Positions 32,663 through 40,462 are shown, counted from the first letter of the stretch. The stretch: DNA of 41,085 nucleotides from Prevotella sp. CAG:1058 (GCA_000433175.1 HF986749.1:1-41085), one strand, 5' to 3'. The notes: a model not told the origin generated them from the sequence alone. Numbers and translations are program-made.

Positions 32663-32670
32663 TATCTTTG
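32663..32670 (+). promoter_or_regulatory. -7 element of the His-rich protein gene
   Basis: TATCTTTG, exact match, ending 9 nt before the ATG at 32680, so the message has at most a few leader bases. This decides the start against the in-frame ATG at 32632. Confidence 0.55.
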
Positions 32671-32679
32671 CCGGCGGAT

Positions 32680-33033
32680 ATGACACAACGCTCACGAACG
32701 CTGACAAGGGCATGCGCCGCAATGCTGCTTACCGTGTTTATGGCCTACTATGCCATAATCTCGGTGTACGCCCACGTGCATGTGGTCAACGGCGTGATGG
32801 TTGTACACTCACACCCCTTCAAGGACAAGCACAGCCACCCTACGGGGCAGACGCTCGTGCTGCATTACCTGACACATTTCAATTCGCTCGAAGCCGGGCC
32901 AGCCGTCGAGATTGAGGCGCCCGACGTGAAACTCATTCACGCAAGCTACAGCGAATATGTAGTGGCACACGCCACGCCCGACTACAATTCGGGCATATAC
33001 CTGCGCGCGCCTCCCGTTTCTTCATTTTCATAA
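32680..33033 (+). CDS. Small histidine-rich membrane-anchored protein
   Basis: A 117-residue protein with an N-terminal membrane helix or signal anchor (about 9-31, TRACAAMLLTVFMAYYAIIS) followed by a histidine-rich extracytoplasmic part. Ten histidines occur, mostly in pairs: HVHVV, VHSHPF, KHSHP, LHYLTH, then single residues in IHAS and AHAT. No cysteine lies in the exported part. The pattern suggests metal binding, and the next gene, 94 bp on, is a TonB-dependent receptor, so a role in metal uptake or sensing is a reasonable inference. I do not know an established name for the family. The start is chosen by the promoter at 32663. Confidence 0.72.
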   Translation: MTQRSRTLTRACAAMLLTVFMAYYAIISVYAHVHVVNGVMVVHSHPFKDKHSHPTGQTLVLHYLTHFNSLEAGPAVEIEAPDVKLIHASYSEYVVAHATPDYNSGIYLRAPPVSSFS

Positions 33034-33363
33034 ATCACTTTTTTACCCCGACATTTTTTATCAATGCCGTGACGACACAGGCTTGCTGTGCCGCCATGGC
33101 CGGATATTCCGTATTTTAAAGAAATAAATGAAGAAACAAATATTACTATTTCTGACGGGCCTGCTGTGCCCGTTGGCAGGGACGGCCCATCCCGTTGAAC
33201 CCAGCACGGTGAAAGAGGGCAACATCATAACAGGACACGTAATTGAGAAAGGAACGGAGGAAAACCTGGCATACGCCACGGTGCTGATTGTTGAGAACGG
33301 CATGGGCACCGTCACGGACTACGACGGACACTTCCGCCTGAAGGACGTGCCGGCAGGCAAATA

Positions 33364-34265
33364 CACGCTGAAGGTGCAGCTCATGGGCTATGCCTCGCAG
33401 ACCAAGACGGTTGTGGTGAGCAACGAATATACCGTAGACCTGCACTTCGTAATGGAGAAAGAGGACATAATGATGGACGAGGTGGTTGTCTCGGCCAACA
33501 GGAACGAGACCAACCGCAAGGCAGCCCCCGTGGTGGTTAACGTGATGAACGGCAAGCTGTTCGAGACGGTCAACTCTACCGACCTTGCCCGCTCGCTCAG
33601 CTACCAGTCGGGACTGCGCGTGGAGAACAACTGCCAGAACTGCGGATTCCCGCAGGTAAGGATCAACGGTCTCGAGGGTCCTTACTCGCAGCTGCTCATC
33701 AACAGCCGCCCAGTTATGAGCGCGCTGTCGGGCGTGTACGGGCTGGAACAGATACCTGTAAGCATGATCGAGCGCGTAGAGGTGGTGCGCGGCGGAGGCT
33801 CGGCGCTGTTTGGCGATACACGCTGAAAGTGCAGCTCATGGGCTATGCCTCGCAGACCAAGACCGTTGTGGTGAGCAACGAATATACCGTTGACCTGCAC
33901 TTCGTGATGGAGAAAGAGGACATCATGATGGACGAGGTGGTGGCCAACAGAAACGAGACTAACAGAAGGGTGGCTCCGGTGGTGGTGAACGTGATGAACA
34001 GCAAGCTGTTTGAGACGGTCAACTCTACCGACCTTGCCAAGTCGCTCAGCTACCAGTCGGGACTGCGCGTGGAGAACAACTGCCAGAACTGCGGCTTTCC
34101 GCAGGTTAGGATCAACGGTCTTGAGGGTCCTTACTCACAGCTGCTCATCAACAGTCGCCCCGTGATGAGTGCGCTGTCGGGCGTGTACGGGCTGGAACAG
34201 ATACCCGTAAGCATGATTGAGCGCGTAGAGGTGGTGCGCGGCGGAGGCTCGGCGCTGTTTGGCGC
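33364..34265 (+). repeat. Diverged tandem duplication inside the TonB receptor
   Basis: 33364-33815 and 33825-34265 encode nearly the same plug-domain segment. The join at 33818 falls on a short shared word (ATACACGCTGAA). Copy 2 lacks two codons (VVVSANRN against VVANRN). Confidence 0.85.
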
Positions 34266-34296
34266 CAACGCCGTGGGCGGCACCATCAACATCATA

Positions 34297-34480
34297 ACCA
34301 AGGACCCTATAGACAACTCGTTCCAGGTAAACTCTACGATGTCAAACCTCGGCGGCAAGACATGGGAGCAGTATTTCGGCGCCAACGCCTAATAACCAAG
34401 GACCCGATAAACAACTCGTTCCAGGTCAACTCAACGATGTCGAACCTCGGCGGCAAGACATGGGAGCAGTATTTCGGCGC
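34297..34480 (+). repeat. Second diverged duplication inside the TonB receptor
   Basis: 34297-34389 and about 34391-34480 both encode ITKDPI(D/N)NSFQVNSTM and SNLGGKTWEQYFGANA, with silent changes. The join falls at ATAACCAAGGACCC. Confidence 0.85.
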
Positions 34481-34786
34481 CAACGCCTCGCTCGTGTCCA
34501 AGGACCGCACATACGGCGTGGCATTCTACCAGGCTTACAGGAACCGCAACCCTTATGACGCCGACGGCGACGGCTTCTCCGAGCTGGGCAAGCTCAACAT
34601 GAACACCTTCGGACTGAGGGGATACTACCGCCCCACGCAATTCAGCCGCCTCAGCGTTGAATACCACACGACAAACGAATTCCGCCGCGGAGGCAACAAG
34701 TTCGACCTGCAGCCGCACGAAACCGACATAACCGAGCAGACACGCCACGTGATAAACAGCGGCGGACTGACCTATGGGGCGTAGAA

Positions 34787-34930
34787 CGAAGCGGTTTTTC
34801 AATGGTGAGGGCACAAACGGCGGAAGTTCTTTGTTTATAGGGAGTTACGGATGAATGGCTGAAACGGCGTAATAATTCGAAGCGGTTTTTCTGCTTTACA
34901 TTGGCTTACATCGGCTTTACATTTCATGGG
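34787..34930. promoter_or_regulatory. Putative transposase-binding repeats at the phage left end
   Basis: CGAAGCGGTTTTTC occurs at 34787-34800 and again at 34878-34891. Directly after the second come three TTACAT words spaced 11-12 bp (34897-34925), and another at 34959-34965. Repeats at this position are expected for MuA-type end binding; the assignment is inferred. The rest of the gap 34785-35169 holds nothing else I recognise. Confidence 0.5.
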
Positions 34931-35142
34931 TATCATTGCCTATTCCGGCTCCATAACTTTACATCGAGGTGCCGATACTGCTTAAATTGGGCTTCTGGGG
35001 CGGGTTTCGTGGCCTGTGTCCGTTCCATTAGGGATGCAGTGGACATATACCAGATACGGAGGGTTCGACGGCTTTAAGGCCGTTTTTTGTGGCTTTTCTT
35101 CATTTTGTATCATTGATTTTCTTCCAAATAATAATTATTTGG

Positions 35143-35150
35143 TATATTTG
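35143..35150 (+). promoter_or_regulatory. -7 element before the first small phage ORF
   Basis: TATATTTG lies 19 nt before the ATG at 35170; the -33 box is weak. Confidence 0.45.
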
Positions 35151-35169
35151 CACATGAAAATCATACGAT

Positions 35170-35403
35170 ATGGCGAAGGTAATACACGTGCATTTACTGC
35201 ATAATATAGACGGAACAAAGCGCAAGGACTGGTATTTCAGCAGCATTTCGGCCGTTTACACAGTTTTGACGGCGGAACAGGTCGGGGCGACAAAGAACTA
35301 CCTTCTGCACGCCGGACTTGCCGGAAACGGCACTATATGCACTAAAAAGGCCATTATCAAGCAGTCTCAGCTTATTTCAGGCGGCAGACGGGATGATGGT
35401 TAA
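35170..35403 (+). CDS. Small phage protein of unknown function (77 aa)
   Basis: I do not recognise the family. The protein starts MAKVIHVHLLHNIDGTKRKD, is basic and soluble, and has no signal or membrane helix. It has its own -7 box 19 nt upstream and is followed 7 nt after its stop by a perfect 10-bp hairpin, so it looks like a separate, expressed unit between the phage left end and the repressor. In Mu-like lysogens genes in this place are often expressed from the prophage state, so an exclusion or regulatory role is possible but only a guess. Confidence 0.6.
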   Translation: MAKVIHVHLLHNIDGTKRKDWYFSSISAVYTVLTAEQVGATKNYLLHAGLAGNGTICTKKAIIKQSQLISGGRRDDG

Positions 35404-35410
35404 TATGATA

Positions 35411-35446
35411 AAATAACGCCGTTAGAAAGGTTTTCGGGCGTTATTT
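35411..35446. terminator. Perfect hairpin after the 77-aa phage ORF
   Basis: AAATAACGCC (35411-35420) pairs with GGCGTTATTT (35437-35446), loop 16 nt. A-run and T-run on the two sides would let it work in both directions. Confidence 0.75.
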
Positions 35447-35463
35447 CCATGAATGCTGACGAG

Positions 35464-35486
35464 GGGGGCGAAATGCCCCCTTTTTT
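35464..35486 (+). terminator. Second terminator in tandem
   Basis: GGGGGC-GAAAT-GCCCCC (35464-35480) followed by six Ts. Together with the preceding hairpin it isolates the left-end unit from the rest of the phage. Confidence 0.8.
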
Positions 35487-35499
35487 GTGTCTTTTTTGA

Positions 35500-35571
35500 T
35501 TAGGGGTTACATTTGGGATTACAGTTAGGGGTTACAACTTTATTAAGTTAGGGGTTACATTAGGGGTTACA
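35500..35571. repeat. Array of 12-bp direct repeats TTAGGGGTTACA
   Basis: Four exact copies start at 35500, 35525, 35548 and 35560, and a degenerate one (TTTGGGATTACA) at 35512. Spacings are 12, 13, 23 and 12 bp. They share the TTACA core with the repeats at the left end. Binding sites for the transposase or a phage regulator are likely; no gene overlaps them convincingly. The stretch 35572-35792 holds no other feature. Confidence 0.8.
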
Positions 35572-35792
35572 AAACCGCTTTTTTGAGTGTACGCCCGAAA
35601 TAGGAAATCCGACAAAAGATGCAAGCAAGTGCCGTTTTTCCACGTTTTCGGCGAGGAAAAACGACGCTTTTATTATGGTTACTCCTTATTATATAAATAC
35701 GAATGCGCCTGATAGACAGTGCTTTCCGTAAGTTTTCAGGTGTAAATGGCTTAGAATGGGGGGTGCGTGCGCCTTTGTGCGTCTTATGTGTG

Positions 35793-36479
35793 CTATTCGA
35801 GGCGGACGAGGCCGCGGACGAGTGCCACGTCGTGGAACTGGTCTTTAGACAGTTCAAAAGGCTCGTATTCAGGATTGTCGGACACAATGAGGACATGCTG
35901 CTCGTCGGAGCCACGCCGTATGCGCTTGATGAGCGGCCCTTGTGAGGTGTCGAGGACGTAGGTTTTGTTCCACTGAAAGAATAAGTCATTGAGTGGAACA
36001 CGCTGGCAAGCGACGAGGTCGCCGGAATAATAAGTGGGCTGCATCGAGTCGCCCTTGACAGGCATGAGGAAGTCAGCCCCCTTGAATGCCGGTATGACGT
36101 AACGTTCGCATTCATATTCCATAACCCCGTCATCGTTGCCGGTGAATGCCCCGGCCATTGCGCTGAGGGGAATGAGCGGTATGCCTTCATGGCTACCTTC
36201 GGCAACATGATGTGCTGATTCTTTTGGTCTGTCATCAACAGGAGTGCTGGTAGAACTGGGAGATTTGAGCATATTACCATTGCCAGACAAAAGCCAATCA
36301 GCAGAGTATTGGGGATAATTTTCAACTATTATCTGTAACCATTTTGATTGTATGTCCGTACCATTATTTATTGCGCGCGATAATACGCCTTTGCTTGCTC
36401 CTATTATGCGTTCAAGCGCTCCGATAGTTATCCCCTCGTTAGAGGCTATCTCCTGTATTCGCGATAAAATTGTACCCAT
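35793..36479 (-). CDS. Phage repressor, HTH plus S24 LexA-like peptidase
   Basis: A 228-residue CI-type repressor. Residues about 1-65 form a helix-turn-helix DNA-binding domain (MGTILSRIQEIASNEGITIG, then GASKGVLSRAINNGTDIQSK). The C-terminal half is a LexA/S24 self-cleaving domain: cleavage site A109-G110 in LSAMAGAFTG, nucleophile S145 in VKGDSMQPTYYSGD and the general-base lysine probably K185 in PLIKRI. It should hold the prophage silent and be removed by RecA-stimulated self-cleavage after DNA damage. It is transcribed leftwards, divergent from the early genes, with the shared operator region at 36480-36560. Note that Mu itself uses a ClpX-degraded repressor; a cleavable one suggests SOS induction here. 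Confidence 0.93.
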   Translation of the reverse strand: MGTILSRIQEIASNEGITIGALERIIGASKGVLSRAINNGTDIQSKWLQIIVENYPQYSADWLLSGNGNMLKSPSSTSTPVDDRPKESAHHVAEGSHEGIPLIPLSAMAGAFTGNDDGVMEYECERYVIPAFKGADFLMPVKGDSMQPTYYSGDLVACQRVPLNDLFFQWNKTYVLDTSQGPLIKRIRRGSDEQHVLIVSDNPEYEPFELSKDQFHDVALVRGLVRLE

Positions 36480-36480
36480 A

Positions 36481-36557
36481 AGTTGAAAATAATACCATTA
36501 AAATTTTGTTAGTTGAAAATTATCTACTATCTTTGCCACGTGGTTAATAAATAACCA
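36481..36557. promoter_or_regulatory. Phage early promoter and operators
   Basis: TTTG at 36505-36508, 19 nt, TATCTTTG at 36528-36535 is a perfect rightward promoter (start near 36542). AGTTGAAAAT occurs at 36481-36490 and 36511-36520, the second between the boxes. An inverted repeat TGGTTA-n5-TAACCA at 36541-36557 covers the start site. These are likely repressor sites; a leftward repressor promoter must lie here too but was not resolved. Confidence 0.7.
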
Positions 36558-36570
36558 GCGGCCAAAGATA

Positions 36571-36816
36571 ATGAAAAAGGCCGAGATTAACGAATTTTCA
36601 AGATTAAAGAATATGAACGACGAGATTAAGGAGTGGAAGACGCAGAGCTACAGGACGCGAGTTGCCGCATACCTCATACTTGACAACGTAAGTTTCTCTT
36701 TCAACGAGAAAGACGGGATTGTGTTTACCGCCCCGGAGTTTTACGTGGAGAAGATGAAGCGCAGCCTCGTGACGTCTTTCGGCTGCAAGAAGTGGCCGGT
36801 GATAACGGAGTATTAA
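36571..36816 (+). CDS. Early phage protein of unknown function (81 aa)
   Basis: First gene of the rightward early operon, about 30 nt after the predicted start site. The protein begins MKKAEINEFSRLKNMNDEIK, is charged and soluble, and contains a segment YLILDNVSFSFNEKDGIVFT with alternating hydrophobic residues. I do not recognise the family. Its position matches that of Ner-like or other early regulators in Mu-like phages, but no helix-turn-helix is obvious. Confidence 0.6.
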   Translation: MKKAEINEFSRLKNMNDEIKEWKTQSYRTRVAAYLILDNVSFSFNEKDGIVFTAPEFYVEKMKRSLVTSFGCKKWPVITEY

Positions 36817-36836
36817 CTAATGAAATAAGTGAGACA

Positions 36837-37250
36837 ATGGAAAACGAGAATGCAGTAAAGGAAAGCTTGGACATGATTGCCTGCCAGGTTAGAGCGCGGA
36901 TAAGCCACTGCGTAGAAGAAGCCGACGAGTATGCCAGGGACATGAACGAGGACTATGAGCACTTCTTCTGTTGGCACTCGGAAGATATGTACAAGGTGCA
37001 GCTCCGGCTGAAGATATACCGCGAGCTTCAAAAGGTGGTAAACGGTGGCAGCCTGTGCGAAACGCTCGGATGGCTGAACCACACGGTGGAGCATTTTACG
37101 GACGACCTTATATTTGGCCCGATACAACGCCACAACACAAATGCCTCATTCAACACCGCCCACCTGTTGGAACTGGAGGTAAAGCAGGATACAATAAAGG
37201 AATTCCGAGCCATGCTGTACCGCATAAAAGACGGAGGTACTGAAAAATGA
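36837..37250 (+). CDS. Early phage protein of unknown function (137 aa)
   Basis: Begins MENENAVKESLDMIACQVRA and is mostly helical and acidic, with no signal or membrane helix. I chose this ATG over an in-frame one at 36792, because the latter would overlap the previous gene by 25 bases and adds a non-conserved-looking extension. The end overlaps the next gene by four bases (ATGA), so translation is coupled. Function unknown. Confidence 0.6.
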   Translation: MENENAVKESLDMIACQVRARISHCVEEADEYARDMNEDYEHFFCWHSEDMYKVQLRLKIYRELQKVVNGGSLCETLGWLNHTVEHFTDDLIFGPIQRHNTNASFNTAHLLELEVKQDTIKEFRAMLYRIKDGGTEK

Positions 37251-37513
37251 ACACGACGATGTGCAGGAACGATGTTTGGGCGGTGATGCTGACCGCCACG
37301 GACGGCAGGGTGTGCCGCTGGGAGTTCCGGAAGTGTACGCTGGCGCACGTGAAAGACCTCATAAAGGGGTATGTGGAAAGTTGCCCGTATGATTGCGACT
37401 GGACAATCAGGGGAGGCGGAATGAAGATACAAGGCAAGTCACGGCAGGACGATTATGGACATGCCTGTGTATGGCATACAAAAGACAAATGCGGTAAGAA
37501 GGTTGCCGGATAA
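37247..37513 (+). CDS. Early phage protein of unknown function (88 aa)
   Basis: Starts at an ATGA overlap with the previous gene. The protein (MNTTMCRNDVWAVMLTATDG...) has four cysteines, a DWTIRGGGMKIQGKSRQDDY segment and a basic C-terminus ending KDKCGKKVAG. I do not recognise it. It is followed by a 146-bp gap with unusual GC-rich structure at 37537-37622. Confidence 0.55.
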   Translation: MNTTMCRNDVWAVMLTATDGRVCRWEFRKCTLAHVKDLIKGYVESCPYDCDWTIRGGGMKIQGKSRQDDYGHACVWHTKDKCGKKVAG

Positions 37514-37536
37514 CAGGCGGCCCGGAAAGACGGGCA

Positions 37537-37622
37537 AGGGGCGGCAGGCGCGGCCGGAAAGTTGGAAAATTGAAAGCGAAAAGCGTAGGACAGCCGCCGG
37601 GGTTCGACTCCCCGCGCCCCAC
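37537..37622 (+). other. tRNA-like 3' half / T-arm mimic in the phage early operon
   Basis: CGGGG-TTCGACTC-CCCG at 37598-37614 has the stem lengths and invariant TTCRANTC loop of a tRNA T-arm. It is followed by CGCCCCA (37615-37621), which can pair at six of seven positions with AGGGGCG at 37537-37543, like an acceptor stem. No D-arm or anticodon arm can be drawn in between, so this is not a normal tRNA. Confidence 0.4.
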
Positions 37623-37659
37623 GAAGCAATAAAGAGTTACGAATTAAAAATTAAGAGTT

Positions 37660-37923
37660 ATGGCAAAGAGACAGGACAACGAAAAGTTGAGGGAACAGTG
37701 GCGTCACAAGCTGATGACGCTCGTGGGCTGCGTGACGCACGCGCAGGTGGTTGCCGACCAGGCGATAGGTCTGGCCAACAGGTTCATGAAATACGACGAG
37801 ATGGACGACAGCGACGCCGTGCGCACGGTGGAGAACCTTTCGTGCATGTGCGAGGAGGCGTTGCAGGTGATATGCGCTGAGCTGGCAAAAGGCACACGGC
37901 TCGGCAATGGTGAAACCAAATAA
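37660..37923 (+). CDS. Early phage protein of unknown function (87 aa)
   Basis: Starts MAKRQDNEKLREQWRHKLMT directly after an AT-rich leader (AATTAAAAATTAAGAGTT). The protein is charged and probably all-helical, with one cysteine-containing stretch LSCMCEEALQVICAELAKGT. No family recognised. It is 12 bp upstream of the next gene on the same strand. Confidence 0.6.
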   Translation: MAKRQDNEKLREQWRHKLMTLVGCVTHAQVVADQAIGLANRFMKYDEMDDSDAVRTVENLSCMCEEALQVICAELAKGTRLGNGETK

Positions 37924-37935
37924 ACTGATACGGAT

Positions 37936-38313
37936 ATGAGCAAGCAGATTTTGACAGACAAGGAGACAAAGCATTTCCTGATGAAGGCGTTTGGATGCAC
38001 GCAGCAGGCCGTATGGCGTGCGCTGACCTTTAAGCGCGACAGCGAGCAGGCTCGGAGGATAAGGACGCTGGCGCTTAAGCGCGGCGGCAAGCTGGTTGAC
38101 GGCTACATGCCGGAGTGCGAGACCATACATAATGAGGTTGACAGGACGGTGGAGCAGACGTTCGGGCCGAGGGTGAAGATGGTGTACGACCGCGTGACGG
38201 GCGAGACCAGGGTGTATGTTGACGGCGAATGCAGGGAAAGCCACGCCGGGCTGGACGTGCCGGAGTTCATGCAGCTCCAGGGCGAGGTGCAGCTGATGGC
38301 GGCGGCGTTGTAA
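37936..38313 (+). CDS. Phage protein with possible helix-turn-helix (125 aa)
   Basis: Residues about 12-45 (KHFLMKAFGCTQQAVWRALT, then FKRDSEQARRIRTLALKRGG) look like a helix-turn-helix of the kind seen in small phage regulators, where Q-Q-A-V-W-R-A-L would be the recognition helix and RRIRTLAL the following helix. The rest is charged, with a beta-like segment VKMVYDRVTGETRVYVDGEC. It lies 11 bp before the transposase gene, so control of transposase expression is a reasonable guess. Confidence 0.65.
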   Translation: MSKQILTDKETKHFLMKAFGCTQQAVWRALTFKRDSEQARRIRTLALKRGGKLVDGYMPECETIHNEVDRTVEQTFGPRVKMVYDRVTGETRVYVDGECRESHAGLDVPEFMQLQGEVQLMAAAL

Positions 38314-38324
38314 TGTAATGGGCG

Positions 38325-40430
38325 ATGGAGTATTATGGAAAGATTCTGTGCATATCCCACCACGACCTGACGTATGACGACCGTCCCGTGATAAGGGACG
38401 GCATGGCCGACTACAGCAGGAGCAGGGCGTTGAAGGGCACGCACCCGTCGATGCTTTCCGAAGAAGAACTCGCTCCCATAATGTCGGATGCCAACTACAA
38501 GCAACTGGCGGCAAGGGGGAAAATCAACGTTGTACGCAACGGTCGCGGAGTGGGCGGTTACGCCTTGGTGGAGATAGCGACGATGCCCCTGCGTTTTCAA
38601 GAGAAGATAAAATTAAAATACGGAGACATGAAAGAGGACATACTGAAAAACTGGTTCGGCAGCCACTTCCGCATCGACGCGAAGGCACGGGAGTTCTACA
38701 CCGCCTTCCGTTTCGAGAACGGCGACGCGCTGCCACCGGAGCACATACAGGAGTACACGGTGAACGCGTCGGTGATAGAGGCCGTGTTGGCGGTGATGGA
38801 GGACACGGTGCTGATGCGCAAGGCGATGAAGGGCGGCCCGGTGAACTGGGGCGAGATGGCCGGGGCCATCAGTTATTACCAGACGGAGTTCGGGCACACG
38901 CTGCCGATGAGCGCCAACCGCTTCAAGCGCAAGGTCAGCGAGTTCAGGACAAAAGGCTACGAAAGCCTGATCAGCGGAAAGTTCATGAACCAGAACCGGC
39001 GGAAGGTGACCTACGGCATCGAGCGGCTGCTGCTTTCCATAGACGCGCAACCGGAACAGCCCTTCAACACCACGGTATGGGAACAATACAACCAGTTTTT
39101 GGAGGGCGACAAGGAGCTGTTCGACTATGAAACTGGCGAACTGCTCAACCCGGCAGACTTCACGGACAAGGACGGCAATCCTATAGTGCTGAGCCCTGCC
39201 ACGGTGGCCAACTACCTGAACAACCCGAAAAACAAGGCCCTGCGTGCCAAGCTGCACATGAGCCAGTGGGACTTCAACAACGCCTACCGTCCGTACCACC
39301 TGCGCCACGTGGGAGAATGGTCGCTCAGCAAGATTTCACTCGACGACCGCGACTTGCCGCGCCCGATGAAGGACGGCAACAGGGTGAAAGCCTACTATGC
39401 CTACGACGTGGTGAGCGGTGCCGTGGTGGGTTACGCCTACAACCGGCTGAAGACCGCCGAGCTGTTCCTTGACTGCATGAGGAACATGTTCCAGACCCTT
39501 GACCGGAACGGCATGTACATCCCTGCCGAGCTGGAGGTGGAGCACCACCTGGTAAGCGACTTCGCCGACGGTCTGATGCAGGCCGGCACGGTGTTTCCCC
39601 TGATACGCTGGTGCAACCCCGGCAACTCACGCGAGAAACGCGCCGAGCACTTCAACCGGGCGAAGAAGTACGGCGTGGAAAAGCGCACCCAGGTGGGCAT
39701 CGGACGATGGTACGCCAAGCTGGAGGCCAACCGCCCGAAAGAGGAGAAGGTGTACGACGAGAAGAACAACACCTACAAGGTAAAGAGCTACACCTACGAC
39801 GAGCTTGTGGCCGACGACATACGCGCCATCGGCGAGTATAACAGCCAGCTGCACCCGAACCAGAAGAAATACCCCGGCATGACACGCTGGGACGTGCTCT
39901 GCGCCCGTCAGAACCCGAACCTCGCGCCTTGGGACAAAGCCGTGCTTTACCGCTACATCGGCTTCCGTACCGACACCACCATCCGCAACAACAGCTACTT
40001 CTCGGTGCAGTACAAGAACTTCATCCTGCCCGACCCTGAAATCATCGCAAAGCTGGAGCCGAGGAACTACAAGGTGGAAGCCTATTACCTGCCCGACATG
40101 GACGGCAACATCGACGAGGTGTACATCTACCAGCACGGACGTTATATCGCCACCTGCAAGCCTGTGACGCGTTACAATGAGGCCACGGCCGAACAAACCG
40201 AAGCCGACAGGGCCGCCTACACCGAACAGGCGAAATATGTGGCCAAGTTCGACAAGATGATGAAGGACGGCAAGATAAGGAAGGTCGGCATAATGAAGAA
40301 AGCGGAGGCAAAGGAGATAGCGGACATCAAGGCGGAGGCGGTGGAAATAAGCCCGCGCACGGACGATGACGACTATTCAGCATACCTGGACGTGGCACAT
40401 TATGAGGCCGACGCCGTGGCGAAAATCTAA
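38325..40430 (+). CDS. MuA-type DDE transposase
   Basis: A 701-residue transposase of the Mu-like phage type, which cuts and joins the phage ends to target DNA during replicative transposition. The order fits MuA: an N-terminal DNA-binding region (about 1-230), a catalytic RNase-H-fold core around 335-450 with acidic SKISLDDRDLPRP (D340/D343), YAYDVVSGAVVGYAYNR, and the glutamate helix NSREKRAEHFNRAKKYG (E437/E441), followed by a beta-barrel and a basic C-terminal tail (KIRKVGIMKKAEAKEIADIK) that in MuA contacts MuB. The second catalytic Asp is not obvious: the segment ELEVEHHLVSDFADG has E-V-E-H where many DDE enzymes have D. It sits immediately before the MuB-like gene. Confidence 0.92.
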   Translation: MEYYGKILCISHHDLTYDDRPVIRDGMADYSRSRALKGTHPSMLSEEELAPIMSDANYKQLAARGKINVVRNGRGVGGYALVEIATMPLRFQEKIKLKYGDMKEDILKNWFGSHFRIDAKAREFYTAFRFENGDALPPEHIQEYTVNASVIEAVLAVMEDTVLMRKAMKGGPVNWGEMAGAISYYQTEFGHTLPMSANRFKRKVSEFRTKGYESLISGKFMNQNRRKVTYGIERLLLSIDAQPEQPFNTTVWEQYNQFLEGDKELFDYETGELLNPADFTDKDGNPIVLSPATVANYLNNPKNKALRAKLHMSQWDFNNAYRPYHLRHVGEWSLSKISLDDRDLPRPMKDGNRVKAYYAYDVVSGAVVGYAYNRLKTAELFLDCMRNMFQTLDRNGMYIPAELEVEHHLVSDFADGLMQAGTVFPLIRWCNPGNSREKRAEHFNRAKKYGVEKRTQVGIGRWYAKLEANRPKEEKVYDEKNNTYKVKSYTYDELVADDIRAIGEYNSQLHPNQKKYPGMTRWDVLCARQNPNLAPWDKAVLYRYIGFRTDTTIRNNSYFSVQYKNFILPDPEIIAKLEPRNYKVEAYYLPDMDGNIDEVYIYQHGRYIATCKPVTRYNEATAEQTEADRAAYTEQAKYVAKFDKMMKDGKIRKVGIMKKAEAKEIADIKAEAVEISPRTDDDDYSAYLDVAHYEADAVAKI

Positions 40431-40462
40431 AGGCATTAAAACAACATTAAAACAGCATAATC

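Larger units (their letters stand above)
33128..34784 (+). pseudogene. TonB-dependent receptor, broken by overlapping duplications and prophage insertion
   Basis: The 5' part encodes a signal peptide (MKKQILLFLTGLLCPLAGTA), a carboxypeptidase-regulatory-like domain (ITGHVIEKGTEENLAYATVL ...) and a TonB plug with NCQNCGFPQVRINGLEGPYS and VEVVRGGGSALFG. At about 33816 the sequence jumps back: 33825-34265 repeats 33364-33815 with scattered silent changes and a 6-bp deletion. The copy reads on through ANAVGGTINIITKDP, then at about 34390 jumps back again, repeating 34297-34389 before continuing into the barrel (SLVSKDRTYGVAFYQAYRNR ...). Each jump shifts the frame or adds a stop. The reading ends after GGLTY at 34774, where phage DNA begins; the rest of the barrel is absent. 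Substrate unknown; the His-rich neighbour suggests a metal. Confidence 0.85.

Noticed and set aside
35016..35204. 62-codon frame near the phage left end
   Set aside because: It overlaps the start of the 77-aa ORF and its promoter, and has no supporting signal.
35567..36325. Leftward frame of 252 codons over the repressor
   Set aside because: It overlaps the S24 repressor in another frame, has low-complexity composition and no motif; the repressor frame has a full catalytic site.
37537..37622. A complete tRNA gene
   Set aside because: Only the T-arm and a near-acceptor pairing are present; no D-arm or anticodon arm can be formed, so it is listed as tRNA-like only.
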